From the NCBI GenBank assembly GCA_947498985.1, contig CANMMF010000001.1, positions 124,001 through 188,000 on the forward strand: a DNA stretch of 64,000 nucleotides. The letters are read 5' to 3'. Within the stretch, counting starts at the first letter, position 1. Every line of letters begins with the position of its first letter. Source of the DNA: an uncultured Paracoccaceae bacterium (GTDB lineage: Bacteria > Pseudomonadota > Alphaproteobacteria > Rhodobacterales > Rhodobacteraceae). The notes under the pieces were generated by a model. That model saw only the letters and a list, made by a program, of their open reading frames with translations, was not told where the DNA came from and did not search any database. The translations under genes were made by a program, and so were the position numbers. This document shows, one piece after another, positions 42,096 through 51,843 of this stretch.

Positions 42096-42776
42096 ATGAA
42101 CATCATCCATGTGGACGTCGCCTCTTCGGCACGGTCTGCCACGCATCGCGCCTATCTGGCACTGCGCAAGATGATCGTGACCGGCACGCTGAAACCCGGC
42201 GAGAAGCTGAAGATTGACGGGTTGCGCAAACGGCTCGACACTGGCGCATCGCCGATCCGCGAGGCGCTCAGCTTGCTGACCTCCGACAATCTTGTCGAAC
42301 GGATCGACCAGCGCGGGTTTCGCACCGCCGAGATCAGCAAGGCCAATTTCGAGGAGATTCTGCTGCTGCGTTGTCAGCTCGAAGATCTGGCGCTGCGCGA
42401 GAGCATCGTCAATGCAACCGATGAGTGGGAAGAGCTGATCGTGCTTGCCCATCACCGCATGAACCGCGCCAAGGGCAAGGATCCCGACCTGTTCGAGGAT
42501 CTGCACAAGGCGTTTCACATGGCGCTGCTGGAATCCGCCGCTTCGCCGATCCTGCTGAAATTCTGCTCGCAGCTTTACGATCTCAACATCCGCTACCGCT
42601 ATCTTGCGGGAAGCGCGCTGGACTACCAGCGTCGCGACGTGGGCGACGAACATACCGGCATCCTGAACGCTGCGGTGGCGCGCGATGCCGATACCGCGAG
42701 CGAGCGGTTACTCAACCATTACCGGATGACCGGCGCGTTCCTGTCGGGACTGCTGGGCAACGGCACGCTGGCCTAG
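42096..42776 (+). CDS. GntR/FadR-family regulator
   Basis: A 226-residue regulator with an N-terminal GntR winged helix (RAYLALRKMIVTGTLKPGEKLKI, then GASPIREALSLLTSDNLVERIDQRGFRTAEI) and an FCD-type C-terminal domain, in which LHKAFHMALLESAASPIL and a later histidine (DEHTGIL) can form the metal site. It is intact. Its target was probably the adjoining dioxygenase/TRAP set, which lies on the opposite strand, overlaps its stop by four bases and is broken. The start ATG at 42096 was preferred over an in-frame GTG at 42063. Confidence 0.88.
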   Translation: MNIIHVDVASSARSATHRAYLALRKMIVTGTLKPGEKLKIDGLRKRLDTGASPIREALSLLTSDNLVERIDQRGFRTAEISKANFEEILLLRCQLEDLALRESIVNATDEWEELIVLAHHRMNRAKGKDPDLFEDLHKAFHMALLESAASPILLKFCSQLYDLNIRYRYLAGSALDYQRRDVGDEHTGILNAAVARDADTASERLLNHYRMTGAFLSGLLGNGTLA

Positions 42777-43641
42777 CGCGGCACAAACACCAGATCGAAG
42801 CTTACGCTGAGATAGGCGTCGGGCACCTTGCCCGAAAGCGCAAAACCGGTGTCGGGAAAACTGCCAGCGGCGTTGGTCTTGTAGCGCATCACCAGATCGC
42901 GGCGCCCCCCAAGGACCGTGTCCTCGTCGAGACAGTGATCATCGTCGGGGAAGACCTCGGTCACCAGCGGGCGGACTCCTTCGGCTTCCGCGATGAAATG
43001 CAGATGCGACGCGCGCCAGGGATGCCGCCCGCAGGCGCGCAGGATCTCGCCCACCGGCCCGTCGCTTGGCACGGTATATTCCACCGGGCGCACGGTGGTG
43101 ACCGCATATCGCCCATCTGCGCCAACGGTCTGCAAGCCATGGAAGGCATAGGTGTCCTGGTCGGGATCCTGGCTGGAATAGAGCCCGTTGGGCGCGGTCT
43201 GCCAGATGTCCAGCGTCGCCCCCGGAACAGGCTTGCCGTCAGGGTCCTTCACAAAGCCCTGAACCAGCAGCACCGGCGCGTCGATCTCGCCGCGCATATC
43301 GCCGCCCATCGCAAGCGGCGGCGCGCCGGAGATATGGAATGGCCCCAGCACCGACGAGGACGTGCCCTCCGCCGCGGAATGCAGCATGTCGACCAGTGAC
43401 GAAAGCCCCGGTACGTCCGACATCAATACAAACTCGTGATGTTCCTTGTCGGAGATCTCGCCCGAGGCCTCGAGCAGCGCGATGCCCTTCGCCACTCGTC
43501 ATGGGTCAGGTTCACTTCGCGGGCGAAATCGTGCGGATGGCGCGCCAGACTGCCCAGCACCTCGCGCAGGCGCGGGTCGATATCGGGGCCCATATAGCCC
43601 ATGAAGATTTCGGTGATGTTGTCCTTGGTAGCCTCACGCAT
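42773..43641 (-). pseudogene. Intradiol (hydroxyquinol 1,2-) dioxygenase with a single frameshift
   Basis: Two overlapping frames together make one intradiol ring-cleavage enzyme of about 290 residues. The first frame (43641 down to about 43494) gives DPRLREVLGSLARHPHDFAREVNLTHDEW. The second gives AKGIALLEASGEISDKEHHEF and the catalytic part with GATLDIWQTAPNGLYSSQD, TVRPVEYTVP and HPWRASHLHF, carrying the Tyr and His iron ligands. The frames join if one G is restored in GAGTGGCGAAGGG near 43494. A one-base deletion could be a sequencing error, but several neighbouring genes are also broken. The family opens hydroxyquinol or catechol rings. Confidence 0.78.
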
Positions 43642-43656
43642 GAAGAGCGCTCCTTG

Positions 43657-44961
43657 CTACAAGACAGCCAGGCTGAGCGCCGGGAAGCGGATCAGCAGGA
43701 TCAGCAGCATCAGCATGACAAAGGCAAAGGGCAGGGCGCCCAGAATCACGTCCTTGAGCTTGATCCGGTCGTCGTCGAGCGTCGCCTTGATGACAAAGCA
43801 ACTGAGCGCCAGCGGCGGTGTCAGCAACCCGATCTCGGCCGCGACCACCGCGACGATGCCGAACCGCACGAGGCTGAGCCCCATCGCATCGATCAGCGGC
43901 AGAAACAGCGGCACCACGATCAGGATGATCGAGGCGGTGTCGAGGATGGTGCCCGGAAACAGCATCAGCACCACGAGGATGAACATGACCTAGAAGAAGT
44001 CGAAATCGTTGGCCGCAAGGATATCTTGCAGCTCGTTGGGCAGGCCCGCGATACCCGGCATCCGCGCATACATCGACGCCGCGGTGATCAGGAACAGGAT
44101 TGCGGCGGTGATGTGCCCGGTCTCGATCACCGCCTCCCGGAAGCTCTTGAGGTTGATGCGTCCGCGCAGGGCGGCAATCACGATCCCCGGCAGGGAGCCC
44201 GCGGCCCCCGCCTCCACCGGGGTGGTCCAGCCGGTGTAGATGTCGCCCAGCACAACGACGATCAGCCCGAGGATCGGCAGCGTCTTGATGGCGATCTCGG
44301 ACCACGGCATCAGCCTTTCCTCGGGGATCTCGGAGCCGCCGACGAAGCCCGGGGTGAACCGCCCCATGAACCAGATCGCCAGCACATGCGCCGCGGCCAG
44401 CATCAGGCCGGGCACGATACCGGCAAGGAACATCTCGCCCGCCGATTGCTCGGCCACACACGAATAGATGATCAGCATGGCCGAAGGCGGGATGATCATG
44501 CCGAGAACCGAACTGCCTGCAACCACCCCCACCGCAAAGCGCGGGTTGTCGTCGTGGCGCAGCATCTCGGGCACCGACATCTTGGAAAAGACCGACACCG
44601 AGGCGATGGAGGATCCGGTGACCGCCGCAAAAACCGTATTGGCCCCGACGGTCGCCATGCCGATGCCGCCCGTGATCCGGCGGGAGCCCTGGTTCATCAC
44701 CGAATAGATATCCGCGCCCAGCCCCGCTTTCGACACGATGAGCCCCATGAAGGTGAACAGCGGGATCGTGGCAAAGGTGTATTCCATCGCGCTGTCGCCG
44801 ATGGCGATCTTCAGCAGCGCGAATGACAGATCCATGTCGTCGCGCATGATCCAGATCGCAACAAAGCTCACCAGCCCCAGCGCAATCGGGATGTAGACGC
44901 CGAGACAGATCAGCAGGATGATCGCCACGATCGAGACGAGGCCGATGTCCAGAGGCGTCAT
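43657..44961 (-). pseudogene. TRAP large permease (DctM-like) split by an in-frame amber codon
   Basis: The frame from 44961 encodes 323 residues of a DctM-family permease, with AAVTGSSIASVSVFSKM, AGSSVLGMIIPPSAMLIIYS and a normal N-terminus. It then meets TAG at 43990-43992. The same frame resumes at once with VMFILVVLMLFPGTILDTASIILI and LLTPPLALSCFVI and ends at 43657, as expected for the C-terminal fifth of DctM. A single substitution therefore truncates the protein, removing several membrane helices. It overlaps the DctQ gene by four bases. Confidence 0.82.
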
Positions 44962-45530
44962 GATCCGCTTTCCTGATGCGGCGCGTCATCGCCTCTCCGC
45001 GTGAAGATGTGCAGCGCAAAGTGGATCATGCAGAGGCAGGCGCTGAGGAAGATCACCAGCTTCACCGGCCGCCAGGGCGCGGTGAAGACACCGGGCACGC
45101 CGAAGAAATCCCGGCTTTCCCACATCTTGAGAAACTCCGGCCAGATCGCGATGGCAACGAGCGCCATGAAGATCCCGCTGATCAGGTCGATGATGCGGCT
45201 CATCAGCCTGCCGATCCCGGGGCGCCGGTTCCGCATCATGCCCGGAATCCCGTCCGACCGGGTCAGCCGCCCGACCCGGATCGCGTCGGGCAATTGCAGG
45301 AACACGATCAGCACCATGGAAAACTGCACAACCTCAACCGCGCCGGTAAAGGGTTTGTTGAAGAACCTGCGTGCGATGATGTCGCAACTGACCACCGCGA
45401 TCAGCGCGATGACCACAAATGTGCCGGCGGCGTTGGCCGCCATGGCGACACCGCCGGCGAGTTTTGCAAAGCTGGGACGCACGTCCGCTCCGGCTCTGTT
45501 GGTGGTCGCTTCGGCCGCCCAGTCGCGCAC
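44958..45530 (-). CDS. TRAP small permease (DctQ-like)
   Basis: A roughly 190-residue four-helix membrane protein, with a DctQ pattern: CDIIARRFFNKPFTGAVEVVQFSMVLIVFLQL and a C-terminal LVIFLSACLCMIHFALHIF. The reading frame also opens from an ATG at 45563, but its first residues (GKLRDAGFEPVRDW) look like the tail of the upstream binding-protein gene, so the GTG at 45530 is a more plausible start. It appears intact, yet both partners (DctP and DctM) are broken, so it cannot make a working transporter here. Confidence 0.7.
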   Translation of the reverse strand: MRDWAAEATTNRAGADVRPSFAKLAGGVAMAANAAGTFVVIALIAVVSCDIIARRFFNKPFTGAVEVVQFSMVLIVFLQLPDAIRVGRLTRSDGIPGMMRNRRPGIGRLMSRIIDLISGIFMALVAIAIWPEFLKMWESRDFFGVPGVFTAPWRPVKLVIFLSACLCMIHFALHIFTRRGDDAPHQESGS

Positions 45531-46045
45531 CGGCTCGAACCCCGCATCGCGCAGCTTGCCCATTTAGGCGTTGAGCATCTCGGTGCCCGGCTGCCCCGCC
45601 TCGTCGAGGCTGGCCGCCCATTCGACCGCGATGTTCGGCATGGCGGCGGCCCGGGCCCGACGCGCGGCGGGGTCCATCTCGACCACCGTGCCGCCGGTCT
45701 TGACATAGGCGTTGCGGCTGGCTCAGCCGCGGTCCATGGCGATGCCCGCACGTGATCGCGAGACACTACAGCCGCCTCCTGCAGCACGCCTTTGACCTCG
45801 TCGGGCAGCTTGTCCCAGTAATCCTTGTTCACGGTGACGGTCTTGGAGTTCACCGCGCCCAGATCGGCTTTCAGCATATAGGGTGCAACCTCGGCGATCT
45901 TGAAGGCCGACGCCGCTTCGGGCCTGAGCATCGCGTGATCCACCAGACCGGTCTGCACCATGTTGTAGAAATCGGTCAGGCCACCGCGCACACAAGCGGC
46001 CCCCTCGATGCCTTCGAGATAGCGCAGGTTCATGCCCGCGCCCGC
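45510..46045 (-). pseudogene. TRAP binding-protein (DctP) 3' remnant
   Basis: Only the C-terminal part of a DctP-type solute-binding protein remains: FKIAEVAPYMLKAD, VNKDYWDKLPDEVKGVLQEAA, then after a frameshift near 45750 RNAYVKTGGTVVEMDPAARR, IAVEWAASLDEAG and MGKLRDAGFEPVRDW. Two in-frame stops interrupt it, TGA at 45723-45725 and TAA at 45564-45566. Each is one base from a codon that would restore a plausible residue (Trp and Tyr). The N-terminal half and signal peptide are missing, replaced by nitroreductase sequence. Confidence 0.78.
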
Positions 46046-46430
46046 GATCATCAAATACGCGCCCTGCAGCGTGGAGTTGCGATAGGCGGTGTCGTGGGCG
46101 TAGTCGGGCTTGCCCGCAAACAGCGGTTTGCGGTCTTCATGCGGAAACAGGTCGTCGAGCCGGTGCCAGTAAAGCGGGTCCCAGGCGATGATCGCGGTGA
46201 CCGGGGCGGCGCGCATTTTGTCGATATTTTGGCCTTCAGCGCCTTGCCGGCCGGTCCTTGGCCGCATCGGTTCTGACAAAGACGAACCGCGCCGGGCAGG
46301 TGTTCATGCTGGTCGGTCCGGCAATGGTGATGTCGAAGAAGTCCCGCAGCAGCGCGGCGCTGACCGGCTTGGCGGTCCAGGCATAGTTTGAACGTGCATC
46401 GCGCAGAATGAGGTCATCGCGTCGTCATCC
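46046..46430 (-). pseudogene. RutE-like nitroreductase 5' remnant fused to the DctP remnant
   Basis: The minus strand encodes the N-terminal part of a malonic-semialdehyde-reductase/nitroreductase (RutE/HadB-like) protein. LILRDARSNYAWTAKPVSAALLRD and AGPTSMNTCPARFVFVRT appear in one frame. After a frameshift, NIDKMRAAPVTAIIAWD and DTAYRNSTLQGAYLMIA appear in another. Immediately after that the sequence becomes DctP-like, without a gene boundary. About 90 codons of the nitroreductase 3' end are absent. This is a deletion junction between two genes. Confidence 0.7.
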
Positions 46431-46527
46431 AGCCGGTCGATGCGCGCGCAGTGCCCGCACCGCCTCGTGCGTGCGCTCGCGGCCGCTTTCCTGTGGCTCG
46501 ACCCCGTCCGGCATCACCCTGCAGCTG

Positions 46528-47530
46528 ATGCCCCGGCGCAGCTTTCTGGGGGACATGCTCACCACGCTTTTCGAGGCGGGACGGCGGGCGGCCCCCGCCG
46601 ATGACGATCGCTCCATCCAGGAGATGTGCCTGTCGTTGCTTGATGCGGAGGGCGCGCTCTCCGGCATCGAGCTGGCGCAGGCGATCCTCGACCGCTACGC
46701 GTCTCTGAGCGATGCCGAGCGGTCGGCGTTTTTCCGGTTTCTGAATGACGCGCTGGAGATCGATTTCAGCGGCCTGCAGGACGCGCTTGCCGACAGCGTG
46801 GCCTCCGGCGATCTGGCGGCCTACCGGCGGCTGGGCCAGATGGCCGAACCGCGGCGGCAGGAGCTGCTGCGCCGCCTGAACCAGCCGCCCGGTGCGACGC
46901 TGGCGCTGATGAACAAGCGCGCGGATCTTCTGGCGACGGTAAAGGACGACCCCGCCCTCGCGCGCACCGATCTCGATTTCCAACACCTTCTGCGCAGCTG
47001 GTTCAACCGCGGGTTTCTTGTGCTGCGCCAGATCAGCTGGGACAGCCCCGCGAGCATACTTCGGCAATCTCCTGATCAAGCAGGTCGTGGCGGAGCTGCA
47101 GCAGGAGTTGCCCGGGTTGAGCAGCTTTGTGACCCTGTCGCCAATCCCGCGCATGCTGGACTGGCTGCGCGCGCACAAGGCGGAGGAGGCCTTCGCCCTT
47201 CTCGACGGCACCGCGACACCGGAAGAGGTGCGCGCCGCAGCGCTCAGCTATCTTATCTCCGCAAAGTCGCGTGATGGCGCGCCATTCGATCCGGTGGCGC
47301 GGTTTCACCTCGGTAACGGCGCGCAGATCCATGCGGTTCACGGGGCGGCGGACATGTCGGAGACCGGTCGCCGGAACGCCGCCGGGGCCATGGTGAACTA
47401 CGAATATGACCTGCAGCAGATCGAGCGGAACCACGAGCGGTTTGTGCAGCTGGGCGAGATCTCGATGACACCGGCATTGCGCGCCAAGACGTTGAAATCC
47501 GACAGGGAAAGAAGGGTGCAGGCGGGATGA
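46528..47530 (+). pseudogene. Malonyl-CoA decarboxylase with internal deletion
   Basis: The first part (46528 to about 47050) reads as the helical N-terminal domain of malonyl-CoA decarboxylase, from RRSFLGDMLTTLFEAGRR to LDFQHLLRSWFNRGFLVLRQISWDSPAS. The sequence then jumps, in another frame, to FGNLLIKQVVAELQQELPGLSSFVTLSPIP and the rest of the C-terminal catalytic domain. About 100 codons, including the part that normally precedes ISFGN, are missing and the two parts are out of frame. The gene overlaps the following malonyl-CoA synthetase remnant, the usual matA-matB order for malonate use. Confidence 0.85.
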
Positions 47531-48488
47531 GCAACCATCTTTACGACCACCTGATCGCCCCTCATGCGCAGGATACCGCGACCTTTCTCAAACGCGACGA
47601 CGCGCCCTCGCTGAGCTTGCCGGGCTTGCCGCGCAGATGGCCCATGTTCTCGGGGCGGCGGGCCTCCGGCCCGGTTTCGACGCAAGCGCGATCCTTGGCG
47701 CGATGCCAGATGCGACGATGCTGATGGGCGTGCCGACCTTCTACACACGGCTGCTGGCCGATGCGCGGCTGACACGGGAGAGGGCCTCGGCCATGCGGTT
47801 ATTCGTGTCGGGCAGGGCGCCGCTGCTGGCGGAGACGCATCAGGCCTTTGCCGCGCGCACGGGCCACCACATCTTCGAGCGCTACGGCATGACCGAAACC
47901 AACATGAACACGTCGAACCCGTTTATGGGCGACCGCCGGACCGGTACCGTCGGCAAACCGCTGCCCGGGGTCGAGGTTCGGCTGACGGACCCCGACACCG
48001 GCGCGGATGTCGAGCAAGGTGCCGTGGGCATGATCGAACTGCGCCGGCCCAACGTCTTCAAGGGCTATTGGCAGATGCCCGACAAGACCGCCGCAGAGCT
48101 GCGCGACACCGGTTTTTTCATCACCGGCGATCTCGGTCAGTTCAGCGCCGACGGGTATCTCTCCATCGTCGGGAGGGCCAAGGATCTCATCATCACCGGC
48201 GGCTACAACGTCTATCCGAAAGAGGTGGAGGATGTTCTGAACACGGTCGACGGGGTGCTGGAATCCGCCGTCTTCGACATTCCCGACCCCGATTTCGGAG
48301 AGGCCATCATCGCAACTCTTGTGCCTGAACCCGGCCGCAAGCTCGCGCCCGGGATGGTGTCGGCCCTGGTTGAGGAAAAACTGGCGCGGTTCGAACATCC
48401 GCGCCGCTACAAACTACTGGACGACCTGCCGCGCAACAAGATGGGCAAGGTTCAGAAAAATCTGCTGCGCGACCGGTTCTCCGGCTGA
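47527..48488 (+). pseudogene. Malonyl-CoA synthetase with internal deletion
   Basis: The start at 47527 gives the MatB-type N-terminus SNHLYDHLIAPHAQDTATFL, which goes out of frame after about 30 codons. A second frame continues ELAGLAAQMAHVLGAAGLRPG and then jumps to the central part, ILGAMPDATMLMGVPTFYTRLL. Roughly 190 codons, including the ATP-binding STSGTTG-type loop, are deleted. The C-terminal part is well kept: ERYGMTETNMNTSNP, GYWQMPDKTA, GRAKDLIITGGYNVYPKEVED and NKMGKVQKN. Lacking the P-loop, it cannot be an active ligase. Both malonate genes are therefore inactivated. Confidence 0.85.
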
Positions 48489-48522
48489 CATTGCGGTGAA
48501 CGTGTCGAGTGCCCCAGGTCGC

Positions 48523-49533
48523 TCAGGTGGCTTCCTCGAAATAGCGCTCGATCCGCTCGACCTCATGGGCGGACCCCATGATCACCGACACGCGTTCATG
48601 CAGCCGTGTCGGGACCACATCGACGATCGGCGTCCGGCCCGTGCTGGCCTTGCCGCCCGCCTGCTCGACCACAAACCCAAGAGGGCTGGCCTCGTAAAGC
48701 AGGCGCAGACGCCCACCTGTCTCCTGGTTTTCGCGATCCACCGGATAGAGGAACAGACCACCCCGCGTCAGGATTCGGTGGATGTCGGCAACCATGGATC
48801 CGGTCCAGCGCATGTTGTGATACTGCCCTCGCGGGCCATCTTCGCCCTGCAGGGCTTCGTCGATATAGCGCCGGATCGGTGCGTCCCAGTAGCGCAGCCG
48901 CGATGCGTTGATGGCAAATTCGCGCGTGTCCCTGGGGATCTGCATGTCCGGATAGGTCAGCCGGAACTCCCCGGTGGTCTGCTGATGGGTGAAGCCGGAG
49001 ACGCCGTGCCCGGTGGTGAACACCAGCGCCGTCGACGGGCCGTAGATCGAATAGCCCGCGCAGATCTGCTTCCGGCCCGACCGCAGCACCGCCGCCTCAT
49101 CGGTCCGCGTCGGGGCACTGTCCAGTTCGATCACCGAAAAGATCGACCCCACGGTCAGGTTCACATCGAGGTTCGAGGACCCGTCCAGAGGATCGAAATA
49201 GACCAGATAGTCACCGGCGGCAGGCTGCGCTTTCAGCCAGTAAACCTCGTCCACCTCTTCGGAGACCAGGGCCGCCACACGTCCGCAATTGGCGCAATGC
49301 CGCATGAATTCGTCATTGGCGATGACGTCGAGCTTCTTCTGCGTCTCGCCCTGCACATTGGTGGCGTCCGCCGCGCCGAGATTGTCGTTGAACGCGCCGC
49401 TGCGTACATGGTTGGAGATGATCCGGCAGGCGGTTGCGATATCCTCGAGCAGAAAGATCAGGTCCTTGTCCAATTGAAAGGCGCGCCGGCTGCTGAGCAG
49501 AAACTGTCGCAAGGTCATCTGGCGTTCGGTCAT
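48523..49533 (-). CDS. fbp: Fructose-1,6-bisphosphatase class I
   Basis: A 336-residue enzyme that removes the 1-phosphate of fructose 1,6-bisphosphate in gluconeogenesis or the Calvin cycle. Metal and substrate motifs are complete: SEEVDEV, YFDPLDGSSNLDVNLTVGSIF, YSIYGPSTALVFTTG, RWTGSMVADIHRIL and GGLFLYPVD, and the C-terminal LLYEASPLGFVVEQAGG. It is convergent with the malonyl-CoA synthetase remnant. It is fully intact among decayed genes, which suggests selection or recent arrival. No other Calvin-cycle gene is visible in the window. Confidence 0.95.
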   Translation of the reverse strand: MTERQMTLRQFLLSSRRAFQLDKDLIFLLEDIATACRIISNHVRSGAFNDNLGAADATNVQGETQKKLDVIANDEFMRHCANCGRVAALVSEEVDEVYWLKAQPAAGDYLVYFDPLDGSSNLDVNLTVGSIFSVIELDSAPTRTDEAAVLRSGRKQICAGYSIYGPSTALVFTTGHGVSGFTHQQTTGEFRLTYPDMQIPRDTREFAINASRLRYWDAPIRRYIDEALQGEDGPRGQYHNMRWTGSMVADIHRILTRGGLFLYPVDRENQETGGRLRLLYEASPLGFVVEQAGGKASTGRTPIVDVVPTRLHERVSVIMGSAHEVERIERYFEEAT

Positions 49534-49599
49534 CGGCTGGTCTCCACTCTGCCTTGCAATCGCGCTCCGGCTTCTACCCCGGCGCGGCGCGCGTTGATA

Positions 49600-49773
49600 T
49601 CGCTAACTTCCTGGACGGGCCTTTCCGCGCGATCTGCGCAACAGGCCTGACCAGCGGCAAGCTTGCACGCGACGGTCACGAGATCACCGGCCCGGATGCC
49701 GAACGCGGCGTGGTGTTCCGGAAGGGCGCGCTGTTCGAATGGATGTCGGTGCGCGAGAATGTGTGTTCGTCCT
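49600..49773 (+). pseudogene. ABC transporter ATPase fragment (NitT/TauT type)
   Basis: About 55 codons read GLTSGKLARDGHEITGPDAE then RGVVFRKGALFEWMSVRENV, a close match to the region between the Walker A and signature motifs of taurine/nitrate-type ABC ATPases (usually RGVVFQ...LLPWLTV..NV). The Walker A motif, signature and Walker B are all missing. The rest of 49534-49945 shows no gene. It is a relic, without a recognisable permease nearby. Confidence 0.65.
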
Positions 49774-49945
49774 CTCGATGACGGGTATGACCACCCTTTT
49801 GACCGCAAGCGTCCTCAAAGGGGTACTGGTCGGTTGAAGAGAGTGCCAATTTCCATTTGCATCGCATCAAGAGAGATCTGGTGTGCTTCGGGGCTCTGCC
49901 GCATTGCCGACGGGAGAGCCTTTCGCCCCGCAAGCCCGGCAGGCG

Positions 49946-50761
49946 TCACGAGCGCCCACGCAGCCTCAGAAGCAACAGGTCTTCAGCCAAGATGCGCTCC
50001 TGATCCGCCAGGATATCGTCAAGGTCGTCGGACACGTGCAGGAACCGGCCGGACAGCCTGTCCGCATCCCCTTGTGCGATCCGCACGATCAGTCTGGCCA
50101 CGGTTTCCGGCGGAAAGATGGCCGCGTCATCTATTCCGGTCCAGTTGTCTCTGGTGTCGCGGAACACCCGGTCGAGATGATCGGTCATGTCGGTCCAGAC
50201 CCATCCGGGGCTGACGGCAATGGAGACGATGCCGGTGTCTGCGTTCTCTGACGCCAGCGCTTCGTTCAGGCGCAGGAGCGCGGTTTTCGACACCGAGTAG
50301 TCGGAGATACCCGGCCCGGGTGTGTTGCCCGCCATTGACCCCATATGCACGATCCGCCCAGCCCCGCGCACCAGCATGCCCGGCAGGACCGCCTGACAGG
50401 CGAGCAACACGCCAAGCACGTTGACCTCCTGCGTGCGCCACCACGCCGCCGCATCGACATGGGCCAGATCCCCGGCGGTGCCGGAGATGCCTGCGTTGTT
50501 CACCAGCAGGTCGATGGGCCCGAACGCGGCCTCGGTCCGGGCAACGGCGGCCTGCAAGGCGGCCCGATCTGTGACATCGCCGGTCACGGCAAGCGCATCA
50601 TCGCCAATCCGCGCGGCGACCGCTTCGACATGGGCGGCGGAGCGACCGAACACCGCGACCCTGGCACCGGCACCAGCCAGATGTGTCGCGACGCTGGCCC
50701 CGATGCCGCGACCGCCTCCGGTCACAAGGGCCACCTGCCCGGTAAGGCTCTGGTTGTGCAC
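49946..50761 (-). CDS. Short-chain dehydrogenase/reductase
   Basis: A 271-residue classical SDR. It has TGGGRGIGASVATHL for cofactor binding, NNAGISGTAG, the catalytic Ser in HMGSMAG, and the Tyr and Lys in SDYSVSKTALLRLNEAL. The C-terminus extends about 25 residues beyond the core and is acidic and leucine-rich. The start is GTG at 50761, behind an AGGAGGA site. The substrate is unknown and the neighbours are relics, so context gives no help. Confidence 0.88.
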   Translation of the reverse strand: MHNQSLTGQVALVTGGGRGIGASVATHLAGAGARVAVFGRSAAHVEAVAARIGDDALAVTGDVTDRAALQAAVARTEAAFGPIDLLVNNAGISGTAGDLAHVDAAAWWRTQEVNVLGVLLACQAVLPGMLVRGAGRIVHMGSMAGNTPGPGISDYSVSKTALLRLNEALASENADTGIVSIAVSPGWVWTDMTDHLDRVFRDTRDNWTGIDDAAIFPPETVARLIVRIAQGDADRLSGRFLHVSDDLDDILADQERILAEDLLLLRLRGRS

Positions 50762-51843
50762 TGCGCGATCCTCCTGTGGTCAGCCGCACGCCGGTTTCTG
50801 CATCAGGGCAATCTCCTGCCCCGGTGCAACCGGTTCTATCAACCTGTCGGTATGAGTCTCACCGTCAATGGCGACCAAGACGCCCTGGTCCGGAATGAGA
50901 TACAGCGCGCCCCGGCGCAGCCAGCGGCTGTTGAATGCTACGGGCCTCCACTGTCACCCGTCTGGCGCCGCCCGCAAAAGGGTGCAGGCGCGCCCAAAGC
51001 CGCGCGTCAATCGTCGGCTTGCGGATCTCGCGGACCTTTCGCACATGGTCGGCTCGACGAAGCTTTTGCGGATGATCGGCGCATGGGCGTGTGAAGACCG
51101 CCAAGTGGTGCCGCGCGTGCAGATGCCGCATTCCGGACCCGCATATTCGATGATCCTTCCTGCGGGATGTGCGGCTTGGCGCAGACAAGCCTTCCGTCGC
51201 GCATGATCGAGCACGCACAGAAATCTCTGCTGCGTAACCGTCTTTCTGTCCGAACTTTACTGATCACGCGGGACGACGAAAATCTGATACCAGCCCCGTC
51301 ATGACCCACCGCCATGAACCCCAAACGGGCCATCTGCGGTGCGCGGTCTTATGTGAAACAGCCGCTGCGCCCGCGCCTCGCCACGTTGGCGCGGAGTTCG
51401 AGCGTTGTATCCGTGCGATCGCGTGGTCTTTCTGATCGCGCGGCAGACCGGGGCTTGCCGACACGCGGGCGGAGCTTGATGGGGCGCAAGTGGCTGCTGT
51501 TTTGCAACCGCGACGTGGACCGATACCAGAGCAGCCTGTGGCAAACCAGAACGGCGCCCGGCTGCGGCGGTCGGTCCTGGACCTGAGACCAAATTGCGGT
51601 TTCCCTTTCCCGACAGAGGCAGCCTGCGCTACACCCGATTCCACCGGGCCAGGTCTTGCACCCTACCACAAATGGGTTTTATATTTCGGAACATCAGTCC
51701 TGAATTGCACGGCGCTTGACGCCCGAGGCCACATCCACCAACGGCTTGGCAGCAGATGATCCGGGCACATGATCGGACTATGGCGGTCCAATATCCTGAA
51801 CCGGACACAGGTTCACACCCGCCGAAACGCGCAAGAGGCGGCA
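50762..51843. other. About 1.1 kb without an intact gene
   Basis: No complete gene was recognised. On the minus strand 50780-50942 encodes about 54 codons ending in EPVAPGQEIALMQKPACG just before the SDR gene, in an otherwise interrupted frame. It may be the 3' end of a lost gene, but the family was not recognised. The remainder has only short overlapping frames without convincing motifs. Gene decay, as in the neighbouring 41-48 kb region, is the simplest explanation. Confidence 0.4.

Noticed and set aside
41276-48488. Explaining the broken genes as sequencing errors
   Set aside because: The dioxygenase frameshift and amber codon could be errors, but deletions of roughly 100-200 codons in LacI, MCD and MatB and the nitroreductase-DctP junction cannot.
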